A stretch of 64,000 bases of DNA from Cycas panzhihuaensis (taxonomy: Eukaryota > Cycadophyta), in contig CM041465.1 in the NCBI GenBank assembly GCA_023213395.1, forward strand, positions 200,453,741 to 200,517,740, given 5' to 3'. Of this stretch, positions 11,986-21,889 are shown piece by piece (within the stretch, counting starts at the first letter, position 1; each line of letters starts with the position of its first letter). The notes below the pieces were generated by a model that was given only the letters and a program-made list of their open reading frames with translations, did not search any database and was not told the DNA's origin. The translations under genes and the position numbers were made by a program.

Positions 11986-12336
11986 GCTTTAATACCAAAT
12001 ATTGGCTTTGAGATGCTGAGCGGGAGGATTACAGGTGAGTATACATCATTTTAAAGTGTAAAATAATTTCTAAAAATAAAACTAGTGATGTTAAAAAACA
12101 CTAGGGAAGCATTTTCCACCTATATATAAACAAATTTGGGGAGGCGACAAGTGCCACAACTCGACCAATATTTAGAATTCAAAAAATATTAAAATATTAA
12201 ACAAATAATTGAATAACTTACCTGTGGTGGCTATGTCAGCTCTTTGTCGACTGTTGGCAGCTACTTGATGATGCTAAGTGGCTCAAGGTATCCTAGGGAG
12301 GCCTAAGGTAGCATTGAGGGGCCTAGGGTGTACACA
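11986..12336 (-). repeat. LTR family C with primer-binding site (minus copy)
   Basis: On the minus strand an LTR starts TGTGTACACCC (12336) and ends near 12000. A PBS-like TGGTATTAAAGC follows at 11986-11997. The block aligns along its length with 59,001-59,316 on the plus strand: shared words include CCCTAGG, ACCTTGAG, CGCCTCCCC and TCCCTAGTGTTTTT. Two independent copies, each ending in a PBS, define a family of about 0.32-0.34-kb LTRs. No gag or pol is seen inside. Confidence 0.78.
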
Positions 12337-12539
12337 TGCATTAGTTAATTGGGCATTATCCCAACATTGTGTTGGGTATCTCTTTACTTGGAAAAGATAT
12401 AATGCTGAAATATATTAGAGGATTATACTAACATATTCAGCAAGAACTTCAATTATTTGAAGTGAGAATGCTTAATGAAGCCAACAAAAAAAAAAACCAT
12501 AGAGAGAAAGAACAAGAATATTTACATAGAGAGGAAAAG
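12337..12539. other. short gene-free spacer before gypsy pol
   Basis: AT-rich DNA without coding. It could contain the decayed leader of the following gypsy element, but no clear PBS or LTR end is visible. Confidence 0.35.
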
Positions 12540-15500
12540 ATTTACACCTCAAGAAGGTAGCAACAAACCTACCCAAGGAAAGAAGTTTCCAAGAAAAGTA
12601 TGAAAGCAATCAATTAGGGGTTTTGACAAGAAGAAGCAAGCTAATACCACTCAAATTAAAGTATCTTACATGCATTACAAGCAGGCAATAGTATAGAAGA
12701 TTATTGGTTTTTATATTTAGAGAAGAAGCCCAAGAACAAGGGTAAAATTAAGCAAAAGGGTAAAGCTTTACTTAATTTTGTAAGAGATGGAGACATTTAT
12801 AGCACCGAAGAAGCTAATGAGAACTTAATGCTCATGACCAATGCTGAACCTAAAGACAACCATTAAGAGATTGATCCAGAGATTAGAGAGGAGCTCTTCA
12901 TGGTGATAATCCAAGTGAAACAAAGTATGGTTCATGTCATTTCTTATAGAGGAAGCTAAAAGAATTTAATCTTAAAAGTATTAGTGAAGAAGTTGGGATT
13001 AAAGATGTATGTGCATCTAAAACCATATCCTCTTAAATGGCTATAAAAAGATTTAGAACTATAGGTTACTCACCAATGTAAGTTCAAATTTATAATTTTA
13101 GAAAGGTTCATTGATAAAGTTAAATGTGAAGCGGTTCCTTTAGACATTTGTCAAGTTGGATTTAGAAACCCATATCTCTATGATAGAGATGAAGTCCATC
13201 ATAGGAGGCTGAGAAAGATTTGACTCATCAAGGATAGTAAATCATATTTTATTAATGCATCAAAACCATAAAAGAAGATCTCTCTCATATCCTTCCAACA
13301 AGTAAATAAAATGATTAATGCTTATGAGAAATTTGTGTTATTGATGGTGAAGTAGAAGGTGGAAGAAAGGGAGCAAGTAGAGTACTCAATATAGGTACTA
13401 AGTAGGAAATAATTGTAGCAAATTGAAGGCTTAAGGAATAGGTATAATGAAATATTTCAAGAGCCAAAGGGCCTACCCCCTAAGAGAGTAATTGAGCATG
13501 AAATTCAGTTGGTTGTCGATTTACCTTTACCTAATCTTAATCTCTACTAAAACTCAATTTTGAAGAATGAAGAGATTAAGAAGCATATTTAAGAACTCTT
13601 GGAGCAAAGAGTGATCAAGACATGTTATTCCCCTTGTAGTTCACCTATTGTTTGGTGCCAAAGAAAGATAGAGGTTGGAGAATATGCATTGATTATCAGG
13701 CATTAAATAAGATTACAATAAAGAATCAACATCCCCTACCATAGATAAATGACTTGTTAGACTAAATATAGTTCATAAGATATTTTAGTAAATTGTACCT
13801 AAAATTAGGCTACCATTAGGTTTAAATCCAAGAGGAGGGAAGTCAATAGAAAACCTTCAAATCAAAGCAAGGGATATTCAAATAGATGGTGATGCCTTTT
13901 GGTTTGTGAAACATACCTGCCACCTTCATGAGGATGGTGAATGAGGTATTAAGACTCTTCATTAATGATTGTGTTATTGTTTATTTAGATGATATTCTAA
14001 TTTTTAGTTAGACTTAATAGGAACATCTCTAGCATGTTAAGCAGGTGTTCAAAGTACTTAAAGAGTAGCAGCTAAAACTTAACCTGAAGAAGTGTAAGTT
14101 TAGTAAGAAATCTCTTATTTTTTTCAGATTTGTAGTTGGAGGAGGAGAATTCAAGATTGACCCAGTAAAGATTAGAGTCATTCTCAATTGGCCCACACCT
14201 AAGACAATCATAGAGGTAAGGAGTTTCATTAGTACTTGTCAATATTTAAGAAAATTTATTTTTAAATTCTCTCAAATGGTAACACCTCTTCATACATTAA
14301 TGTGAGGGCATTCAAAATTTCATTGAGAGTATGTATAAGAGAAAGCTTTTAGGCTTCTAAATCAAAAAATTTATGAAGCACCAAGGTTAGGCTCACTATG
14401 ATTGCAAAAATCATTTAAGTTAGAAATTGATGCTTCAAGCTATGCCATGAGAGTAGTATTGAAGTAAGAAGGAAGATTGGTGGCATATTATTTAGAGACT
14501 TTTAATGAAGCTATGAAAAATTACCTAACTTATAATAAAGAGCTCTATGCATTGCATGAAGCATTCAAGCATTAGAGACCTTAATTGTTAGGAAAAGAGG
14601 TAGTCATCCACACTGACCATAAACCTTTGCAATTCTTATAAACATTTTCCAAATTGTAATAGGCTAAGCACATGAAGTGGATGTCCTATTTGTAGTAGTT
14701 TCATATCATGGTCAAATACAAGAAAGGCATAATAAATAAAATTATAGACTTAATATCTAAACCTCCTCTATAATAAGATATTTCTAACTTATTAGTAGCT
14801 CTACAATTTTAACCTTTTTGCCATGATGAGTATGTAGGTTTATACATGGAAGATGAGGCATTCAAACCCATCTTGGAGCAGTTACAACAAGGAAAAATAG
14901 CTGTTGATTTTTAGTTGAGAAACGATCAACTCTTCAAGCATGATAAGCTTTGTATCCCAAAGTATACAAATTGAATGAAGTGGATAAGAGAAGGCCAAAC
15001 CTCTCAAGTAGCAAGATACTTTAGAGTGGGAAAAACATTATTGAATTTATAGTGATATATGTATTAGCCCAATATACAACAAGATATAACTACAGTAGTA
15101 CGAGAATATATATTAAATAGCATATCAAAGCTAGCCAATAGGAAGTTAGGATTGTACACTCTACTTGTGTTCCATCGCAACCATAGGAGAGTATCTTCAT
15201 GGATTTCCTCGGAGGACTACCACATATTAAAAATGGTATGGATTATTTGTTTGTAATTTTTGACCAATTTAGTAAAATGGTGGTGTTGATTCCCTATAGG
15301 AAGACACATACAAGAGAAGACATGGCTAGAATATTTTTCCAGCATATATGGAAACATTTTAGGCTTCCTAACTCTACCATTTCTGATCAAGATAGTTGAT
15401 TTTTAATCTATTTTTAGTAAACTCTTTGGGGAATGATAGACATAAAGTTGAAGATGAGCACAACTTTCTATCCTCAAATAGAAAGGCAAACCAAAGTTAT

Positions 15501-16060
15501 CAATGGGGCATTAGTATAATTGTTACAAGGGTATAATGCCAAGCATCCTAAGACTTGGGGTGAAAGTCTCCCATACTTGCAATTTTCCTTCAATAGAGTA
15601 ATCCATAACTCAACTCAAAAATCACCATTCGAGGTATGTTTGGGATTTCTGCCTTTAAATCCATTTGATTTAGAACTTTTAGCCCAACTTACTACAGGAA
15701 ATAGAAAGAAGAAAGAATGACAAGAGAATGCATAAAGATTTTTGGAAAGAATAAAAAAAATACAACAACGGGTTAAGGTGCAACTTCAAAAGTCTTGGCA
15801 GAGATATAAACAAAGATGATATACATAGAACCAGTCATTCGTTTAAAGAAGGAGATCGAGTTTGATTGCATCTCAGTAAGAAAAGATTACAAGGTGAAGG
15901 TAAAAAGTTAAAGCCTATATATTATGGTCCTTTTAAAATCTTGAAGAAGATTAGGGAAAATGCTTTTCAACTTAAATTACCAAAATTCATAAATATGTAT
16001 TTAGTTGTAAATGTTGAGAATCTAAAGATGTTTGAGCCATCTATGTTAGATGAATAGTAA
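12540..16060 (+). pseudogene. Ty3/gypsy gag end to integrase, long decayed pol (element G2)
   Basis: Plus-strand homology in the usual gypsy order. A gag tail and protease region (about 12,540-13,260) is followed by a linker with EPKGLPPKR (about 13,465). Reverse transcriptase (13,560-14,270) shows the catalytic VIVYLDDILIF (about 13,975) and VMPFGL (about 13,890). RNase H is at 14,330-14,780 (EIDASSYAM, TYNKELYAL, HTDHKPLQFL). Integrase is at about 14,830-15,720 (MDFLGGLP at 15,199, then the HPKTWGESLPY segment), and a C-terminal domain at 15,866-16,057 (RLQGEGKKLKPIYYGPFKIL, VVNVENLK). At least one frame change lies between 15,070 and 15,199. Many stops sit where relatives have Gln, Trp or Arg, so it is dead. 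Confidence 0.92.
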
Positions 16061-17150
16061 GATGGTATTTCACTCTTGCTAAATCCAAAGGAGTTATGAG
16101 TGGAGAAAGAAGAACTAATGCAAAATGATTCATTCTTTAAAAGAAGTAGACCATAATCAGAAGAGGCACAATTGAGTCCTTTAGGATTAGAGAGAAAGGA
16201 CAACTTCCCCAACAAAGTAAAATGGTACAATAGAAAGAAGAGAAGAATCAAATTCCCTTATTTACAATTATAATGTTTATGAGGCCATAAACTCCTAAAA
16301 ATGTGGAGTTCTGATCTTATTTTGGATCTATTAAAATCCTTAATACTCTTTTAAAAGAGTATAAATACATTTGGATGGAACTTGTTTTTATGTGTCCAGC
16401 CTTTAGTAGGCAAACAAATATAATTCAGGCTCTTAAAATGTGAGAAAAATGGATTAAAAAGGTGTGACCATGTTTTGGCAGGGTGTGATCGAGCTATCTT
16501 AGGTGTGATCAAGGTTGTTTCAAGTGCAACTAAAAAACTATAACCCTCACAAAAAGTGTGGCTGGATGGGGTAAATATACTCTAATTGGCACAAAATTTT
16601 ATTAGAATGTCTGTATAAGTGTCTTCTAGCTATTGGAAGAAAGAAATCAAGGGTTTTAACTAATTTTAATCATTTTTTAAATGATCGAAAAGAGGGCTAG
16701 AAAACTATGGGAAAATAATAGAAAAATAGATTTTTAGAAGTTGAACAAACATAGGAAAGGCAAAAAAACCACTCAGATCTATCTAGGAGACATGGAAGAG
16801 CACCTAGCAATCTCAAACGTAGTAGGAGGAGTGAAGAAATTTGGAAAATAACTCAAATTAGTAGCCTAAAATGTGAAATTACTCCAAAATAAAGACTGTG
16901 TGGGAAAAGAAGGCAAAAACACACTTTAAGACTATTGGAGATGATTTTGAAGAGGACACAATAGCCATAGAAGTGCCCAAAATTCTTCTTGCAGTCCCAA
17001 AGATGTTGTAATAGTAAAGAAAAGTGCTCAACAATGCACTACAAAGTAGAATTTTGTAAGAAAAGATATATTTTGAAATGTAAGGTATTTTATTATATAT
17101 TGAATCTAAAATTATTTTGATTGGAATAAGTTTTTACTTCCCCATTTAAT
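16061..17150 (+). other. gypsy 3' non-coding region with TATA-like box and short repeats
   Basis: No gene is seen. A TATAAATA box is at 16360-16367. A GGTGTGA(C/T)C word recurs at 16461, 16482 and 16502, with a weaker fourth unit at about 16522, giving a 20-21-base period. The region could be LTR or 3' untranslated sequence of element G2. Confidence 0.45.
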
Positions 17151-17159
17151 TTTAGATCA

Positions 17160-17500
17160 ATTAGAGGTGGATTTTGATCAATCTAAGGATTTCTTAGAGG
17201 AAGGTCTCGATCTAATGAGTTGTGACCCTTAAGATATTTCATAATGGAAGACATCCTTCTTAGCAAAAGTGAGCAGGTAACTTGTGATTGAGCTAGAGAT
17301 AAGGAATAGAAAGTCATTACTAGACATGTAAAGAATTCAATGACTTAAGGAAAAATTAGCTACTATAGAAGCTTACTTGGAATTTTTGAAAAAGTTCATC
17401 ATGGTCTGGGTAAAGACCATAATGTCATTACCTATAAGATGCATCCATTTAAAGCTTGTGTTGATCGAGAGATTCTCTAAGGATTGCATAAAGTAATTTA
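17160..17500 (+). pseudogene. unrecognised decayed ORF downstream of gypsy pol
   Basis: In one frame this stretch reads as a charged, probably helical protein interrupted by stops (DFDQSKDFLEEGLDLMSCDP, later EKLATIEAYLEFLKKFIMVW). Charged and hydrophobic residues alternate as in a coiled coil. It lies after the gypsy pol and before a polypurine tract, where some plant gypsy elements carry an extra ORF. I recognise no family; it may be chance open frame. Confidence 0.3.
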
Positions 17501-17842
17501 TAAATTAGGTGTATAGATTCTGGAGACACAAGATGACGCTAAACATGATTAAAGATTTTGAAGCAAAATTTGTAATTTATATCAAGAATTGCTAAGACTG
17601 AGCAACTGTAAAATGAGGCAATAGAAGGGATCAAAAAAACATATGCATAAAGGAGAAAAACCCACTATGGCATAACTAGATACCTTGCAAGATGTTGCTA
17701 TCTTACTCAATCATTATTAATCTCAAGGCATATGAGTTCCACCAAGTATCGTGGGACTAGACCTAATTTCTATATATTAAGTTATGAACAAACTACACAA
17801 GGAAATGGAGGAAGCATAATATTCGATGGTATAAATTTTTTT

Positions 17843-17853
17843 AGGGGGGAAAG
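17843..17853 (+). other. polypurine tract-like site
   Basis: AGGGGGGAAAG after a T-run, followed after a few bases by TG. This fits the plus-strand primer site that precedes the 3' LTR of a (+) gypsy element, presumably G2. Confidence 0.45.
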
Positions 17854-17954
17854 AGTTTGGGTGAATTTTTTTTTTTATGAAAATAAGTAAGGGCACTTAT
17901 TGGTTTTATGATAGATGAGATATGTGCAGGTGAAATTGCATATAGAAATTTTTA

Positions 17955-18520
17955 ATGGAGTTATAATAAGAAGTTAAAGCTGCAACCTAATTACAATTGA
18001 GTATTAGTTATAATTGGGTTATAGTCAAGTAGTAGCGGTGACCTAGTTATAGCTGAGTAGTAGTTGCAACTTGATTGTAGTTAAGTAGTTGCAACCCAAT
18101 TGCAATTGAGTAATAGTTGCAACCCATTGCATTTGGGTAGTAGTTGTGACTCAATTGTAGTTAAGCATCAGTTGTGACTCTATTACAATTGAGTAGTAAA
18201 TATGACTTGATTATAGTTGGAGTTGAAGTTACGATCAAATTGTAGTTAGAGTGACAGTTACGATTAAATTATAGTTAGAGCCATAGTTGTGATAAGATCA
18301 CAGCTGGAGCAATAGTTACGACCAAATCGCACTTGGAGTCATAGTTACGATCAGATTACACTTACAATCATAGTTATGATTAGATCACAGTTGGAGTTAT
18401 AGTTACAACTAAATCATAGTTGAGCCGTAATTGCAACCAGATTACAGTCGAGCTAGGATTGTGACCAGATCACAATTCAAGACTATATTATAGTTGGAAC
18501 CACATTCAGTATTATATTAC
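17955..18520 (+). repeat. diverged 30-bp minisatellite
   Basis: A tandem array of roughly 17-18 units with a 30-base period. Later units read like TCATAGTTATGATTAGATCA followed by CAGTTGGAG, with alternating GTTACGA, GATCACA and AGTTGGAG words. Units are diverged from each other. The first units (17955-18180) are the most different, with GTTGCAACCCAATTGCA-type content. It lies between the PPT-like site and the PBS-like site, so it may sit within an LTR. Confidence 0.75.
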
Positions 18521-19094
18521 AATTTATAAAATAGAAGAGAACTTGCCATTTTATTATTTGTATTGTATCATTTTATGATGTAACTAATGGTGGTTGAAAC
18601 CATTGAGTTTCTATGTATAAAATAGGAGTCGATCTAATGATGATAGAACTAGAAATAGGGAGAGAGATAGAGAAGTCAAGAAGTGTGTAGGATTTCTTCT
18701 TGCTATTGCAGGCTTAACACTTATATTTATAATCCTCGTGTACTATCAAGTTTGCATCTAGTTGTGAGAGGACCGGATGTAGTTCCCTATTCTAATAATA
18801 TTATGTTTTGCATCATATTTGGTATTGCTTATACATAGCTCTTCCTAATTTTTAATATTGTCTCACCTAAGAACTCCCTATTTACATTTATCAACCCCAA
18901 ATTAATTATACTCATGCTTAACTTTTGGTTAGAGATAAACTAATTTTATAACTCCACGTATCCTTGGATTAATTGGGAGATTTCACATCTTTTCCACTCT
19001 ATCAAAATACTCAAGTAAGAAAATTTTTACCATTGTCATAATCTTATCCATAAATAATTACTATCACCAACCATCACCTTGGTATTCAGAGGTC
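18521..19094 (+). repeat. LTR-like R/U5 sequence ending in a PBS-like site
   Basis: After the minisatellite the sequence is LTR-like, with CTCGTGTACTATC and AGGACCGGATGTAGTTCC words. It ends at about 19,078 with CCATCACC, directly before TTGGTATTCAGAGGTC (19079-19094), which matches the initiator-Met PBS with one inserted T. If real, a (+) element starts here. No other LTR was found, so this is tentative. Confidence 0.4.
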
Positions 19095-19539
19095 ACACAT
19101 CAATCTCATCCCTACCTCTTATATCATAGTTTAGGTCCAAGTTGGGTGGGTGGTTTATCAAATTAATATCCAATGATTAAATCCTACTTAACACTAAGAC
19201 ACATTCAAAAGAAGAAGAAGGAAATAAAATATGAAGAAAAGTGAAGTCAAGTATCAGTGTCCTTTTTTATAGCAACATCCTAGCATTTGGAGCAAGATAT
19301 ATAATGACCTCATTCCTACCTAGTAATTGGTTATTTAGATCTGGATGGTTTGCACCCTATTAGACCTTTGAAGTTGGAATCATTTTATCCTACCATACCT
19401 CTCATTCAAATCAAAACCAAATATGTCTATTTATTAGTACCCTTGCACCATTAGTTAATGTATTTTCTCTCTTGTTGTCCCACTAAAACATCTTTCTCCC
19501 ATACAATTTTCTCCTTCCTTTATTCTTTTGGCTTAGTTT

Positions 19540-19830
19540 TTACCTCTATATTTATGATTTATACTACTATCCATGTGGCTTTTGTAATTTATATAGATGG
19601 GGGAAGTAGGAGAAATCCTAAACTTTTTATTATTACCTAGATCATCAGGGCTTCCTCTAGCTACGTTATAGCACGCATTGGATTATTACTCCCTTTTACC
19701 ATAAATAACTTAAAGTATGCCACCATCATTAGTGCTATTTAGTTTGGTATCTATGCTCATCTCACTAGCATTGCCTTTTATATAGATTTCCTCCTTGTCC
19801 ATCAATTGATTGATATATGTCAAAATATTA
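19540..19830 (+). pseudogene. RNase H-like fragment of a retroelement
   Basis: Translation shows YIDGGSRRNP (19,588-19,617), resembling the DGASRGNPG start of archaeal/plant-type RNase H domains. About 45 codons on, NNLKYATIISA and FLLVHQLID segments line up with the later NNxAEYxAL and SxLVVxQ blocks of that fold, with stops between. Such domains occur in LINEs and as the extra RNase H of Tat-type gypsy elements. The fragment is isolated, and I cannot say which source. Confidence 0.4.
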
Positions 19831-20331
19831 GTCCCTAGTTCCATGTGTTTTCCAACTTAATTAGGTATCTCTAAACATGCTTTGACTATATTCAAGCCTT
19901 CCATATACTCTAAATTTAGAATATTTAGGCTAATAATCTTGTTTATAATATCCTTGACTAATACCTATAATAACTAGTTCATTAATAACCTTCAACATCT
20001 CATGTCCTCTTAGACATTGAGCTTCAACTACTAAGGGGATAAATATTTTCCCAAAACTTAGTCTCTTTGGATTCTAGGTACGGACTCTCTCTTTACTTTT
20101 GTTATAGACAATATGGCTTGATTGTGAATATTTGTTCTGTACTAGGACCACCTACTTTAGGGCACCTATAATTGAAATCAATGTACACAAAATTAAAATT
20201 TGCTTGCTTGAAATACTATCCATTCCCCTCCATTGTATCTTGGTTTGATGCTTAAATTATTTATTGGTTTTATTTTAGTTGTTTTCCTACTCAACGATGC
20301 CATTTTAAATGCTTTTAAGATTTTAACAATG

Positions 20332-21386
20332 TCAACTTGCCACTATTATAAGGGTCCTATCAAAATTATTTTGAGGTCCATCCCCAAATCGAACCTTCAC
20401 CCTTCCACGACCCATAATTTTATATAAGTAATGATCCCTACGAAATACTTCACCTCTATCAATACTTATGTATTCACAAAACCATTCCCTATAGGGAGTA
20501 ACATTAGATGAAGCACTAGAGTCAATTAACCAAGACATAAATTTGACAACTCACCTGAGGTTGCCATATAAATATCACCATCAACTCCATTAGAGACTTT
20601 TTTTACCATGGACGAAGTAGCTTCAAGTGACTTTCCCTTATCAACCTTGACTCGACACTGGCTCTTCATATGGCCAACCTTCCCACATCTCTAGTATACC
20701 AAGGGGCCTCTACCTAGAGATTTAGATTTTCCTATAGATTTTGGTCGTCTGTTTCTAGGCCTTTGTTGGTCGTGATCCAACATTTGACCTCTCACTACTA
20801 ATGCTTCTTTTGAATAAATCCTCAAAAGATTTTCATTTTGTCTCTTCTAATAGTAGAGCAATAACAACATCATCAAAATTTAGGGTGGTAGAAGTCATAC
20901 TACTAATTGTCATCACAAGATTATCCCAAGAATCAGGAAACGAATATAATATGGTAACACACTTATCTTCTTTAGACATTGTTATTCCAACTGAAACAAA
21001 TTGAATCACCATGGTGTTAAATGTAATGAGATGATATGTAATTGTATCTCCATCACTTATCCTGACTGAATACAATTTTTTTCTGAAGAAATAGCTTATT
21101 AACCAAGGACTTAGTTTGATACAAAGCCTCTAACGTTTTTCACAGATCTTTGGTCATAGATTGTGGCAACATTCAACAATATTATGTCTGATAGGCATAA
21201 CCTTATTGAACTAATTATCTTTTTATCAAGCTTCTTCTAGTCTTCATCACCCATAGTCTCAGGCTTTATTCCTACTACAACAATGTACTTATCCTTCTCA
21301 ATGAGGATATCTTCCATCTTTAGCTTCCAAAACTCAAAGTTCTGGCTATTGAATTTTTTAATCTCCATATTTGTAATGCTTTCCAT
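20332..21386 (-). pseudogene. Ty1/copia gag-protease fragment (element C2)
   Basis: From ATG 21386 on the minus strand: a gag start (EIKKFNSQNFEFWKLKMED), the gag core (20833-21075, MSKEDKCVTILYSFPDSWDN), a zinc knuckle at about 20,650-20,710 (RCGKVGHMKSQC, first Cys changed to Tyr), then the protease start (WLIDSSASSNVTP, 20,332-20,538). Integrase and reverse transcriptase are not seen further left, so the element is truncated. Several stops are present. The PBS and 5' LTR lie directly upstream in the expected place. Confidence 0.82.
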
Positions 21387-21458
21387 GATCTTCGCACTCA
21401 AGTTCACCAAACAATGATCTTACTTACTAAATTGCTTTCCATAGAACTAAAACCTTTA

Positions 21459-21886
21459 GCTCTAATACCAAATAAAAAGAAAATATAATCATAGAAGCAA
21501 TGTGATAACAGAACTTTAAACCATATAAAGAACAAATAACATAAACAAGTTAAGCACTCAATAAAGAACACCAGGAGATTCAAGTCTAAAAATAGACCTT
21601 TTATTAATCTAAGCAATAACTAAAGAATTACAAAGATGAATGAACCCCAACACTTCTCATTGACTCATCAAAGATTCATCCATACCCTTTTTACATATGT
21701 CGTTACATAAGAATATATAAACACAGTATTATAAGATATTGCCTTGCGATTTTACAATACAATGGGCATAAACTATGGGCTGACAAAGACCCCTATAAAA
21801 CACCTAAAAAATTTTCTCGAGGGATTCTACCCTCGAACCTCAGAAATTTCACATTTAATCCTTTTATTATTGATCTATTATTAACA
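21459..21886 (-). repeat. 5' LTR and primer-binding site of copia element C2
   Basis: The complement carries a PBS, TGGTATTAGAGC, at 21459-21470 (one mismatch). The LTR lies beyond it and would start TGTTAATAATAG at 21886, giving about 415 bp. A TATA-like TTTATATATTC and a polyadenylation-like AATAAAAGG (about 21,597) appear in the expected order. The integrase part of another copia (C3) abuts its outer end. Confidence 0.68.
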
Positions 21887-21889
21887 TAT

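Noticed and set aside
17955-18520. CRISPR-like array
   Set aside because: Repeats are diverged and contiguous with no unique spacers, and the DNA is plant nuclear; it is a minisatellite.
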